This document shows, piece after piece, positions 12,950-26,100 of a stretch of 64,000 bases of DNA (the stretch's first letter is position 1; every line of letters begins with the position of its first letter). The notes under the pieces were generated by a model, which saw only the letters and a list, made by a program, of their open reading frames with translations, did not search any database and was not told where the DNA came from. The translations under genes were made by a program, and so were the position numbers. Source of the stretch: Zygaena filipendulae (Eukaryota > Arthropoda > Insecta > Lepidoptera > Zygaenidae); NCBI GenBank assembly GCA_907165275.2, contig OU015663.1:3794501-3858500 (forward strand), given 5' to 3'.

Positions 12950-13880
12950 AAAGCGTTGAGTTTTGTGTATCGTGGCACGTACGTGGCTACAATCACTTAT
13001 GCGGTGCTGGTCTGGTTCCGGCGGGCGGCGCTTCACGTCGTCCGCAGCCCCCTTCTGCGGACACAAAGACCATCGTTGATTCTTTTGACTAAAGCGTACG
13101 GTTCTGTAAGCACCGCTGCTCTCCCTGTCTTAGCGGGGGTTCTCCCTGCGGACTTGGAGGTGATACGTGCTGGCAGGCAGGAGGAAGCAAGGGTAGGGCT
13201 CTTTGGCGCCGAGTGGCGAAGGCGTAAGAGGGCGATCCTCGACGGCGTAGTTGAGGAATGGCAGGCGCGGTGGGCCGAGGTGGAGCGTGCGGCTGAGGTC
13301 GACTTTCGTGGAGCCAGACTACGTTGTCTCGCAGCTGTTAACTGGACACGGCATGTTCAGAGGGAGGTTGCGGGACCTAGCCCTGAGTGAGACCGGCCTT
13401 TGTTATTGCGGTGTCACCGACGAATACCGGGACCATGTGCTCTGGGATTGTCGGCTGTACGCCCGGGAGCGCCGGGCGTTGCTTGCGCAAGTAGTGAGGG
13501 CGGAGGCAGGTCCGGTCTACTTTGCGGATCTGGTAAGCACCTGGGTCCGCGAAGTTGCCCTCTGCAACTTCGCGGCACTGAAGATATTTGCGCGTCGATG
13601 GCACAAGAAGAGGAAGACGCTGGAGGATCAGCAGTTGTGAGCAGGCGGCGAAGTCACCGTTCGTGTACATCAAGCCCCAGAAAGGGGAGAGTGGCAACTA
13701 GGGACATGGATCAGAGCAAAAAAAAGAATGTGTAGGGTACGGTGCGTCCCGGGCGACCGGGGCGTTCCGGCCCGCGATTCGGTCCGTATAACCAAGATTG
13801 GTTGGTAGGACCCTGGGTCGGAGGTGGGGACAAACTGGAAAAGGGACACAGTTTGTGGTTTAATGTCCAGTAAAAAAACA
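12950..13880 (+). pseudogene. R1-type non-LTR retrotransposon, 5'-truncated and frameshifted
   Basis: Two overlapping frames together encode the C-terminal part of an R1-clade reverse transcriptase protein. The first (about 12956-13310) has a YRGTYVATITYAVLVW segment typical of the region after the RT core. The second (about 13300-13640) carries QLLTGHGMF and a zinc-knuckle C-x-C...H....C (CYCGVTDEYRDHVLWDC). The switch between frames near 13310 shows a frameshift or small deletion. A GC-rich 3' tail runs to an A-rich stretch near 13880. The RT catalytic core is missing, so this is a dead 3' fragment. Its strong GC content contrasts with the flanks. Confidence 0.75.
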
Positions 13881-14699
13881 CGTTGATAATGTTCCAAGTT
13901 CTAAAGTGTTTAAAATATTCACTACAAAAATAAATAAAATGAGCTTCCGGTGTGGTTACTAGCCCACAACTACAGTTCAAATATACATAACCTGCAAATG
14001 CAAACTGCAAACATTCTTAGCGCCTGCTATCTAGATTTGACCAAAGTTTTACCTAGGTACGAGTATATTTACTTGCACCACTCATTGATTTACTTGGTGT
14101 GGTATATCAATGGCACCACTGCCTAGATCTGAATATCAACACATTTTAATGCGGAACATGGAGCACGAATATTCGACAAGTCTGTTTCACACGTATTCAG
14201 TTACGATTTACGTAGTTAGTATTCGTCGCTTCGTTGTAGTTCGTGACTTGTGGCGTAGAGGTCGCCACAGAAGGATATAGGTACGGTTTTTTACCCCGAA
14301 ATTCCCCTGGTAACTTCGAAATTAAACGACCGACTGTAACTAGTTTTCAGCGATGATTATTTTAAAGAACAAACAAGTAAAACTGGATTAAATTAAGTAA
14401 ATAATGTTTCTCCATTAAAATATGGCTAACTCTCAAATCCTACACAATAATATTTATCGTGGCTAATCGGCAAATTATATTATTTTTAATTACTGCCAAC
14501 GCAATCAAGCACAGATTTACGTATTTATAATAAAAAATACCTACTCATTTTCAAAACTCTCATGTGAGATTAGGGGTTAAAGAGGGGGTCGAGTCAAATC
14601 TCACGACATCTCACCAAGGGTCTCAAATCGTCAAAATCTCCTCACTTTATTATGGATGCCCCTTAATATAAAAACATACGATCTACATAATACCAGAAA

Positions 14700-14905
14700 G
14701 GCGGCGGAGTTACCCCTTGGCCGCAGTCTCGGCGGCGGCGGTGGCGGCAGCGACGGCAAAAACAAATGGTAGACAAATAAGAAGGTGGCCACAGGTGGCA
14801 ACAACTATAAGCGGCGCGAGCTGTGGCCAACTTCTTATGTTGTCTACCATTTGTTTTTGCCGCTGCCGCCGCCGCCACCGCCGCCGCCGAGACTGTGGCG
14901 CTGCC
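14700..14905. repeat. GC-rich foldback element (GGC/GCC arms), copy 1
   Basis: The left arm (about 14718-14795) contains CAGTCTCGGCGGCGGCGG, then CAAAAACAAATGGTAGACAA and GTGGCCACAG. The right arm (about 14821-14900) is its reverse complement. The loop is only about 25 bp, so a long stable hairpin is expected. A related copy lies at 33631-33764 in Sirt2 intron 6. The apparent open frames here are side effects of the GCC repeats. Confidence 0.75.
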
Positions 14906-16072
14906 CTTACAGCGCTCCTATCCAAATGACAATTCGTTCTTTAGGTACTTTTCTATACGTTATAGATACCATTTTAGATTGTCAACTTGGCTATGTGGGC
15001 TGGTTCTAAATATCTAGAGATTCTAGAGGCATGCGACGTCGCGCATCGTCGCGCCGCGCCGTCCGCTCTGCTACTGTAAACTATGTGCCTTACCGTACAG
15101 TACAGTCTAAAAATTATATTATACTGAATGAATATCAGGTGTGCTATTTGTTAGCTGCCATTGTTTTTAAGAATATGCAAACAAAAAAAGTCCTTTTCCT
15201 CAACAAGACATTTAAATAAAAAGAAGACTGATGTGTCAGACAAATAAAAAAATCCCTCAACGATAAATTTATTTGTAAGCTGTTGTTATATTCGTCAAAA
15301 AACGTCCGATTTACATCAGAAACAATCGATGTAACGATAAAAACTATCGACAAGCTTGCACAGGCCTATAAGTCAAAGGGACCCGCGGTTTCTTGTCTTA
15401 TTTCAATAATTCGATCGTAAAGTATTTCTGTAAAATGCGAAAACAGAGACAAACCGCTCATTGAGAGCGACGTCGCTGCAAAAAGTTGTAAGATAAACGG
15501 GCTAAGTTATGTAGGGTGACCATTTGGTATCGACGAAATACATAGTTCACAAAATATGAGAGGTCCATCAATTAGCGAATATTTTTATAATAGTCTCATA
15601 GATGTTCCTATTAATGAAAAAATTTAAATACAACATTTTATATTAAACAATATATCTCACAAATAAAAACTACAGGTATTGAGTGAAACAAAAATTGTCA
15701 CGACAACCTCTTCTCGTTTTTTTTTTTATTCTTTAAACGGATTAGTTAAGGATACTCATCTATAGATAGATTACGTTGGTATGAACAGAAATATTGAAGA
15801 CCTCGCAACTCGTTCACGTTGTTTTTAAAATCCTAAGTTTCCCTGAAAGTATTGTCAACCCAACATTATAAACAATCAATCAATAGTGACAAAACAAGCA
15901 CCTACTTATGTGAAGTAACTTGAAAAAATATCAACCAGTTTTTGAAGACACAATATGATAATAAGCGGTAACTTATAACACATAGGAAACTCGCAACGAT
16001 ATTTAAAAACGTGTCAAAACGCAAGGTTTACTACCTTCATATTAGTTTTCTTCTTGCTCATTATTATTACAT

Positions 16073-16640
16073 ACTAGCTGTTGCCCACGGTTTCACCCTC
16101 GTTAATTTCGGAGGTCTCGCCTCTCCTTTTCAATACCCCTGACAAAATGTATCCAAAATTTAAGATGATCGGTTGCGTAGTTTAAGCCTGAAAGCGTATA
16201 ACAAACAAACAAACTCAAATTCGTTTTTACAATAATACTATTGTACTCCGCGGTTTCACCCTCGAGAGTTTCGGAGCTCCCGCAGGAACTTCAAAGTAGC
16301 CTAATTTACTTCTTACAACATCAGCTAATTAGCAGTGAATTCCTGCAGGGACTCAGGGATTTCTTTCATATTCTCTCATTACAATAACAAACACAACAAA
16401 TAAAGAATTGGTCCAGCCGTTAACGCGTGATGCCGTGACCAAGGGAAATAGGGACGTATAATATAATTTCAGAGTTCCCGCGGGAATTCCGGATTACAAT
16501 ATAGCCTATGTTACTCAGGGATAATGTAGCTTTCTGATGGTGAAAGAATTTTCGGTCCAGTATTTTGAGTTAAATCGTTACAAACAAACAAATAAACAAA
16601 AAATCAAATCTTTCCTCTTTATAATATTAGTATAGAAGTA
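16073..16640 (+). repeat. Cluster of SINE-like repeat copies
   Basis: Three consecutive fragments of the 9479-9672 family start near 16073 (CTAGCTGTTGCCCACGG), 16250 (CGCGGTTTCACCCTCG) and 16465 (TTCCCGCGGGAATTCCGG). The last ends CTTTATAATATTAGTATAG. Confidence 0.6.
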
Positions 16641-17145
16641 TAGATATACCTAGATTATTTAGGAATACCTGTTCCCACTGTTTCAACTGCGTTAATTTAC
16701 ATCTAGGCGAAGCAGCCGCAACAGCAGCCTATCTACGAGTACGCCCAAAACTTAGTTCCTTGGCTGTTCATCTATCTTCTTCTTTTTAACCGACTTCCAA
16801 AAAGAAGGAGGTTCTGCATTCTGCTGCATGTATGGTTTTTTATTTTATTTTTTCTGAATACCTAGAAAATCCACGGAATCCTATACGCGGTAACAGCTTT
16901 TGCTTTACTAAACGCAGCTCTAAATTAGTACTTATTAACAAATTAATAATGAAATACAATACAATGATTATAGGTAATTACAGACAACTGACCAAGGCAA
17001 TTAACTGCAGAACTAATAAAATATTGATTTAACTGCCTGATGAACCATTTAACTGTGCACGGCATGTCATTGTCACTATGCCTTTCTGTATAGTCTAGAA
17101 CGCTATACAAACAGGTACACGAGCTGCGATTTTGGTTTAAAAAAT

Positions 17146-20100
17146 ATGTCGAAAACAAATGAATTATGGTGGATTGATTATAGACGAAATCAATTTAAGC
17201 CTAAAAGAAAAATTAATAAAGAAACACTTATCAGAAAGAGTTTGGCGGACACTTTTAAAGAGTATGTTAATGAATGTTCGATTGGTATTATAAGATATAT
17301 ATTTCAACCTACCACTGGCTATATGGCAAGGTAAGTGGGTGAATAATATAGAAATTTTCTTAGGTGCAGTTAAGATATCTTAATGTCTAAAGTAGCCACC
17401 GCTAACTGAAAAGGGTGCGACGCAAACTGCACCTTAGTTGCAAAACTCGCAGACGTGCTACAAAAAATGTTTTTCAACACACTTGCTCGAAAAGTGGCTC
17501 ATAAATCGCAATGCACCGCTTTTAGGTTCACAATAATATTATAATAAGTTTAATAAACACCCTTGCATTACCGCACTTACTAGGGAAGAGATAAATTTGA
17601 ATACTCGTGTAACTTCATCCAATTAATTAACGCCCAGCGAAACTAGAAATATGAAATCTCGACAACAGTTTCCTTGTACATTGTAAAAACTCACTTGAAC
17701 AGAATTTTTTGAAATTCAACTAGAAAGAGGGAGTGAATTTTTTAATATAAGAAGTTGTAGGTATAGTAAGTTTTTCAAGAAATCGGTGTTTGGGTTCTTT
17801 AAAAAAACCATCTAAGTATATTAGAGTTTTAAGAAATTCAACTGATAAGGCTTAGCAAAAAAAAAAACAGGTAAAACTACTCGAGCCATCTATGTACTTA
17901 TGTGGGTAGTTTACTATAAACGGACAGATTTTGCTTATTCTATTGCTACCACTCCACAGATTTACCTGGACGCTACTGTTTGCTGCAATGATCTGGTTCC
18001 TAGGCTTCTCCCTGTACCAACTTCAATACGATACGCTTCAGAAACCTTTGATGGTTACCATGGAGACAACCACGTACCCCATTACGAACATAGATTTCCC
18101 AGCGGTCGCTATTTGCAATGTGAACAGGATAAGCAAATCCGCAGCAATAAGCGTCACGGAACGATCGTGCGTATAGATCTCAATCAACCCAGTGCTTGAG
18201 TATAAGCCCGATAAAAGTCCGCTGTTTACGGGTTTAAACCCGATGAAGGACCATAAAAGGCTAGTTTTTATCGAGTTTAAACCAAAAAAAACGCAAAGAT
18301 TACGAACTCTTTAGGCATTAAAAATAACAAAACGCCGATTTAACCCCAAAGACAAAAATGCACTTTATACCTACTATTATTGGTATGTGCTACCTATTGA
18401 TCATTTCGATGTTTGGCACTCAGATAGAATGTGTTCTGGATCCTTCATCTGACTCAACAAAGATTAGATACCCGAAAATTACGCGATAGGAGCCGCAAGG
18501 CACAGTTAGCTATATGTATACATTTTAATTACATGATCCAGATATCCGCTCATTCAAAAGCATCGGCTCTACAACAGCCAAAAGATGCCTAAGGAACAAT
18601 TGCTGTGGCTACTGATGCAATTGGGCAGACTCATCGATTACAACTACAGCGAAGCATTTCAAAAGGATTACTTCATTGACTTCATGACGAGATATGCAGA
18701 TGAAAATCGCTACGTTGCTTCTGGCCTGATGAATAGGGTTAGTTATATAATCACTATAAAATAAATGAAATAATAGGCATATAACCGCATTAAACTTACG
18801 CAGAATGATGTTATTTCATGTGTGGTGGAACCACCTTACTACGTATCTTGGCTTGACGTAGTAATAGTTTTTTTTTTCTTCATTTTCGAACCGAATTTAG
18901 GATGAACTAACGTTCTGTGTATCAATATACCATACCTTATAGTTCAGGGAGGTTTTATTCAAACCCTTCCATTGTTTTTTTCTTATTGCGCATCAAAACA
19001 AACCGATAAACAGATAAACTGCCTTTTTCAATAAATATTTGAATTGATTTTATTGATTATTCTTTGATGAGCTGCCATTTTCTATATTACTTCCAATATA
19101 GGTACGCTGTAGATATTAATAAACCAGTATTTTTTCATCGTCATCAACAGTTAACCCCGAACTGCACTGAGATGTTAAAAACTTGCATCTGGGCGGGCAG
19201 AGCAGTGGACTGCATGAGCATCTTCGAAACTCACTTTACCTTTCACGGGCACTGTTGTACATTCAACTACGCTCTAGAATTTGATCATAACGCCATGTAA
19301 GTATAGAAAGAAGGAAACAAAGAAAGGAAGAAATTGTATCTTAGTATACTTAAATGTTAAGTAAAGCTGCTATAGGTACTCCGCGTTTTCACCCGCCTGA
19401 TTTCTTCGGGATTTCCTTAGGGACTCTGCACAGAGCTAATAAATCATCGTCTCGAATGTCTGTCTTGTCTGAATTTAACCTCAATCGGTCAAGCCATTCA
19501 AAAATAAAGTTGTACTGAACGATGGCCTATCTATATTCTCGGTCTTAAAACCTTACATCAAAATCTTATCGATTGTGCGAGTAATTTAGACTTTATAGAC
19601 TGCAGTAGGTAGTTGACGTTTCAATGGATGAAATTAAAAAGAACACTGATAAAGAGATGTTTACTAAGGCCCCAGATCCTTAATTTATTTAAATATGCTA
19701 ATTCTGTGGTGATATCAACTTTTTCATTGTAAAAGACGTTAAAAAATTGGATAATGGTGTCTGATTACGCGATTATTATTTGAATCGTCATTGTCTCTCC
19801 TTTTTTGAGGTTCTTAGTGCCTACCTGTCTTTATATCTTTTACCTTTTTAGGGTTACGCATAGTCAAATAGTAAAAAAGGAACCCTTATCATTTCATGTC
19901 CTTCTGTCTTGGAGACTAGCTGTTTAATTGTCTCTCTGTGGATAAAATTTTGAAGTACAATGGTTACTACCCATAGCAGTAAAATTGCGAAAAATAATAA
20001 TACTTAACTGAGATAGCACATATTGTGTATTATTAGATTGGTCTTCAAAATGATAATGAAGTTTCAAAATCCAAATTTGTTGGTAAAGCTGTTCTGAAAT

Positions 20101-23100
20101 AACTTTCAATTACCTATAGATATTACCTATTTAGGAAGTACAATTATGATAAATTCAAGGCAGCAGAATTTAACAAGCACTTCATCAAAAAAAAATTGAA
20201 TAAGTTACATCGTTTGGTATTTGAAATATAGAGACAAGTATTTTCGGAAAAAAAAAAACTTTGAATGTTATCGGTGAACGTTCTTCCCCTCTAGGAACCC
20301 TTCACTGCGCGTATTTCGACACACACTTGACCGGCTTTTTTTATTCTCTCAAAAACAAGTTCATTTAGGCATTCATCAACCGTGAAAATACCTACTTTTA
20401 TTTTGCAGTCCCATAATTAATTCTGATGCTGTGAGACGACAAACTAAAGCTGGAGTTTTGAGAGGGCTAACCGTGGTGATTGACCCATTAGTTGAGGATT
20501 ACGCGTATCCATTGTTTAATATGAATGGGTTTGAGGTGAGCACCGCTCGTATCATCTATGCTATGCTATTCTGAACATGAATAACACTGCAGATTAACTA
20601 CATATAACCATATAACTTTAATTTATACCTAAATATTTGAAGGAGAATAAAGGCTGTGTTAAACCATACTTTGATACTTCTGTAGGATAAATGCACAAAA
20701 TCCAAACTTTGCTTAACGTCTCTTAATACCTACCATAAATCATAAAAATTATTACATATGGGTATTGGGTAGGTATCAGAATAATTCATCATCCTCATTA
20801 CATGTCCACTGCTGGACAATGGCCTTCCCCAACGATCTCTACGACAACATGGTTCTAAGCTAACCGCCGCACTCAGAGTCGACTTTAATGATTACTTAGT
20901 TAAGTATAGATTTTTAAAACAAAACTGCCGTAATCAGACAAGCTTAATAAATTAATGTTAATTGACATTTAACTAATTAAGTTACATCTCATTAAATGTC
21001 AATTAATATTAATTTACTGAACTCATGTCTGATTGCGGCAGTTTTGTTTTAAAAATTTCTACTTAACTAAGTAATCATTAAAGTCGACTCTGAGTGCGGC
21101 GGTAACCTTCATCAGATAATTTGTCCATCTTCTGCATTGAAGGAGAAGAAGAAGAAGAAGAAGAAAATACATTTATTTCAGCACAACACACTGCACTAGC
21201 AATTTTTTTTAGAATTAATACCACAGTTAATACCTACCTATTGACCTCTCAACTAAATAATAACCATTATGCCACTATGTTTTAGGTCCTCATTTTCGAT
21301 CCGAAACACTTTGCTGACCCGAGTGCTGGGAGAGTGATCCAACGTTACATTGAACCAAATTTAGCAGTGCTTTTAGAACTACAATCCCTAAAACAAATAG
21401 CCACGAGGGAGGTCCGTAAATATAGCCTTATAACTGTGAGTATGTATCAAATCAAATCAAATATTCTTTATTGTTACCATGATAATAAAAATACATAGAA
21501 AAATAACTAAAGTAGGCAACAAAGGGTGGCCTTATTGCTAAAAAGCAATTTCTTCCAGGAAACCGTAACTATAAATAAGAATCAGAATTACTATAGAGAG
21601 TATGTAACGTTATAGCATAATATTATGGCGTTATTTTATTTATACTAATATAATTATTTTTGATTTGATTTTTTTCAATCAGGCTTTTTGTTGTAATAAT
21701 TATATGTAAAAGTTATGTTTATTTATTTAATTTTAAGTTGTGTAGTATGATAAAGATACGTACCACGTAACATATCAACGGAGGCACGGTGCAGGCGACT
21801 GTCATTACTCTCCTTGTCACTTGACATACATAGATATCAGAGTCATATGGCGCAGGCGCATAAATGGCGTCGGGCGCAGACATTCACGGGCTGCTTCCTA
21901 TTCCATTCAAAGTTCATGCAAAAAGCATAGAAATAAAGCACAATTTAGGCCCCGCGGTATGTCGTTGCCCGGACTTGGTTTTGACGCGCCATTTCCAAAC
22001 GACGACATACCTACCGTGTGTCAAATTGTGGTTTATTTCCATGCATATTGGATGGAAATTGAATGGAATAGGAAGCCGCCCGTGCCGCAGACATGGCACG
22101 GCATGGCGGCATTCAATTCTCGACGCCATTTATCAGTGAGCGCTTAACGCCCGCTGGAACTGACTACCAAAACTGACTCTACCTCAACTCACCTTTTTGT
22201 GAGCGTTGGGCCTAAAAGTTTAACAGATTGCATTCAGGAACACGAGGATCATATTACTGTATTTAACTATACAATGAAACAGGATGTGCACATACACGTA
22301 GTATACTTAAAATATCATTGGTATACTCTGTCAATTCATCCAGAGAAAGTGCGTCTTCAGAGATGAAAGAAGCGAGACATACGGCGATGCGTATTCTTAC
22401 AATATCTGCATACTGAAATGTCGGATTGAAACAATGAAATCTCTGTGCAAGTGCATTCCTTATTTCTTACAAAATATAGCCAGTGATGGACCAATCTGCT
22501 CCCTGGATGACCTCCATTGCCTCAATAAATATAAAGGTACATTTATTGTGTATAGTATGTACCTACTATATTTATACCAATGACAATGAGATCAAAGTCT
22601 CGTCTCTTGTTATTCAAAACCATAGAGATACGTGTCACGGGATAATTGTATAAGAACCGTTAGTTCACAAACAGTTTCTGTGCAAACAAACATACAGTGA
22701 AAATTTCATGATCATTGAAACAAACACTAACATTAAACAAACTCACATTCGCAAAATTACTAAGTACTTAACCGATATAAAAATTCCTTCAATTATATGT
22801 ATAGGAAGTCACAGTTTTCCTGATTGACATAGAGTATCTTAGATTACTATCTTAGTACCAGAACTTTCTCGAGAACTAAGAAATTAACGCGGGGAACACC
22901 TAAATAAGTAGTAAACTGATAATTACAAAGGTTTATGAATAAAATTTAATTAATTTTCTAGAGAAATTCCTCTATTTGTATCCGATGAACGCGCTTGGTT
23001 CTAAAGGATTGGAGATGGAGTTACAAGATTCACTTTACTGTCCCGATTGTTTGCCCGACTGCGAGTACACTAAGCACTTCACTAGGTCATTTGTGATCCC

Positions 23101-26100
23101 TGTGACGCAGTTCAATAACACTTCGGGAAGTAGAATGAAGAATTTGTTTAGGTAAGCCTAGCTGGAAACCTCGTGATAAATCTGTAGATGAGCTGTGGTG
23201 TTTTATGATTTGACGCCCTGGACTTATACGGATAGGTTGTCTGGAAGTTTGTTACGTTACTATTTAACTCAAAAACTACTGGACCAATTTCAAAAATTCT
23301 TTCACCATTAAATTGCTACATTTTCTCTGAGTAACATATAGGCTAAATTTTAACCCGGAGTTCCCGTGGGTCCTAACCTTCTATTATTATCGGTTACCTG
23401 ATATTATAGAAAAACGTTAATATATAACTATGATTACCTACTTTAAAAGTAGGCTGCTAACTTTAAAACCAAAGTTAGATACACGACGATGACTTGAGGG
23501 CACTACGTACCGTGTTATATGAGAGAGCGGCGCGGTGTCGTAAGTAAAAGCGTTAAAATACATTGGTCGTATAATAGGGATGTTGACTACTATTGAAAAT
23601 CAAAATTCTAATTAGTCCGTCAGTTAGAAAATAAAAAAAACAATAGACACGTATTTTTTGCTTTTATAAATAAATTAAAATATACAGAGAAAGGGCATTA
23701 AAGTTTAGGATGAGGAGGTCGTGACGTCACTAACCGCAAAACCGCCATACAAACTGTCAGAATAGTGACGTCACGCGAAATTGCAACTCAATATATCGCC
23801 GTTATTTTTTGATTACGTAAAAAAAGAAAAAATACGTGTCCAATATTTTTTAATAATCTACAAGACGGACTAAAAAATAAAAATTAGTCAACATGCCCAT
23901 TATGTCATGAAACTGGTAAGTATTTCTAAAACCTATTCAGATATACTCAATCAATGTAGGTACGATGGACACGAATTATTTTTGCAGAATCACAAACGAA
24001 ACAACAAAGAATATAAGTTCTAAATGTTTACTGAGTGTGTACCAAGCAAATAGACGAGCCACGCTGGATCGTCTAGATGTGGTGTCCTACTGGTTCGAAG
24101 TACTGAGTGAGTATACCGTCAGCAATAGTAGATTATGCAACGAGGGAGTAAAGCAGTGTCTTACGTCACGGGCGGCATATTGGATCCTGAACGTAAGGAC
24201 TAAGGAGGGACTCTAGAGTTAGTTAATTAAAAAATTTAACTGCTAAGCGAAGCGAGGGAGTTATGTAGAGTCCTAAGTGAAGCGAGGGGTTTAAACCACC
24301 CATGACGAAGACAGGCTTTATCCTCGAGGTGAATACTCTACTTTTCATACCTACTGCGAGACATAAAACCTCTTTATTATTAACCCTCATTATTGTAAAG
24401 AGGGTTTATTCGAAAATCGAACTGGCCGCCACAGGCAGATCACATAATTATACAAAGAAAAAAATGCTAAAAGTTTTTCTAAAAAAATTTTAACGTTCCA
24501 AACTCAAATCACTTTACTCCCTTGGGAGTTTCATTATTCAACATTACTTCCTCCCTTTGATTTGGGACGTAATGCCTGGCTTTACGTCGAGATTGCGTGA
24601 TATAGAATTGGACATCATCGAGCAGGTGGTATGAATAGTAGATTAGTAGCCAAGGGCTGTAAGCTCGCTGCGCTCGTGCGCCTAAATATCTCGGGCTGCA
24701 ATTGATACTTACACCCGAGCTAACTACTCTGCTTTACATCTCGATTGTGAGGTAAGTGGAAAAAAACCGGCATTACAAGAATAAAACATTTTTTTTTTTT
24801 TTTCAAGAACGAAATTGAGCTTCGCCGTTCGATATTTAAAATTGATGACTATTACACTCAAGGCTCAATAGTGTAGCGACCTCTTTTGTCATTGGGCTGA
24901 ATGCATGATGTCTATTGCCAGTATGATGCTTAGATGTACGTGAACTTTTTGAAAGAGTGAAGAGTTTTTTCTAAATTACTTACCACCCTAGGGCTTTTCT
25001 AGTTACATTTTTACCCTAGAGCGCTAATTGGTCATCTACAAGCCCCATTTGGGGGTAATAAGGACCTACTTACCGAATATGAGAGATGTAAAAGAATATT
25101 TACTACTATTCACCTACTACGTGAGGTGATCCGGAGGTGATCCGAAGAGAATCAAAGAATCATAGCCCACAAAATAGTGATGTTGACGACTTTTGAAAAT
25201 CAAAATTGAAATTAGTCCGTACTCCGTCAATTAAAAGATATAAAGACAATAGACACGTATTTTTTGCTTTTTCAAATTAATGAAAATATACAGAGATAAA
25301 GCGCATTAAATTTAGAGTGGGGGCTCGTGACGTCATTAACCGGTATAAGCCCCCATACAAACTGCACCGTTTAATGACGTCATGCGAAATTTCAACTCAA
25401 TGTATCGCCGTTATTTTTTGATTACGTAAAAAAGAAAACATACATGTCCAATATTTATTATTAATCTACAAGACAGACAAAAAAAAATAAGTCAACTAGC
25501 CCATAAGCATGCAGAACGAATGACCACTGGGGATGCGGGAGGATGAGAGTAGTGCTCAGTGGCGAGCAGTTGGAGACGTCTTCGTCTTCGCCTTCGTCTC
25601 CGCCGAGATTCTCAGGGAATAGACGAGATCATTTATGGTGCCATAATATGGTAGATTTTTAAATAGGCACCTACCTACCGTCGGCTGTCCTACGGAAAAC
25701 AAAGTAATTGCAGCGGAACAAATTTTACAGGAGGAACAAAAAACCGGAAATCGCTTTATTTAAAATCTTCCATAGTTTAACGATTTTCTTAATTTTAATT
25801 TCTCTTGTGAGTATGTAGCAAGGTTCGTTATGTTCGAAAAGAGGCAAAATTAAAATAAAAAAGTCATTTCGAAAAAAATTTACAGTTGCTCTGTTTTTTC
25901 CGTAGAGCAGCCGTTGTACTGTGTCTGAATCTGAAAACTATTGCGGTTCTTCGGCACGACAACAGTCAATATCGTTCTGATAAACATGAGTAAAATACAA
26001 CAGACGATGAATGACATTCCTATAAACATGACTATAGGGTTGCATCGTATAGGGTTACGGTTACCTATTAGGTACTGTAAGTTTGTGAATTTGTTTATAG

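Larger units (their letters stand above)
9081..12950. other. Intergenic, dsx upstream; repeats only
   Basis: No supported gene. It contains SINE-like repeat fragments (9479-9672, 10200-10384, 10534-10728), a tRNA-derived SINE (10735-10883), a GC-rich tract of alternating GTGTGC-type words at 9940-10130, and a MITE at 12051-12277. A GC-rich patch at 12355-12540 has no recognisable function. Confidence 0.5.
13881..17145. other. Intergenic between R1 remnant and pickpocket gene
   Basis: No supported gene. Contents are the foldback element at 14700-14905, SINE-like repeats at 16073-16640 and a short dispersed repeat at about 16786. The remainder is AT-rich without recognisable signals. Confidence 0.5.

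Noticed and set aside
14663..15017. Ala-rich frames over the GCC repeats
   Set aside because: Same frames appear on both strands because the element is palindromic; there is no gene signature.
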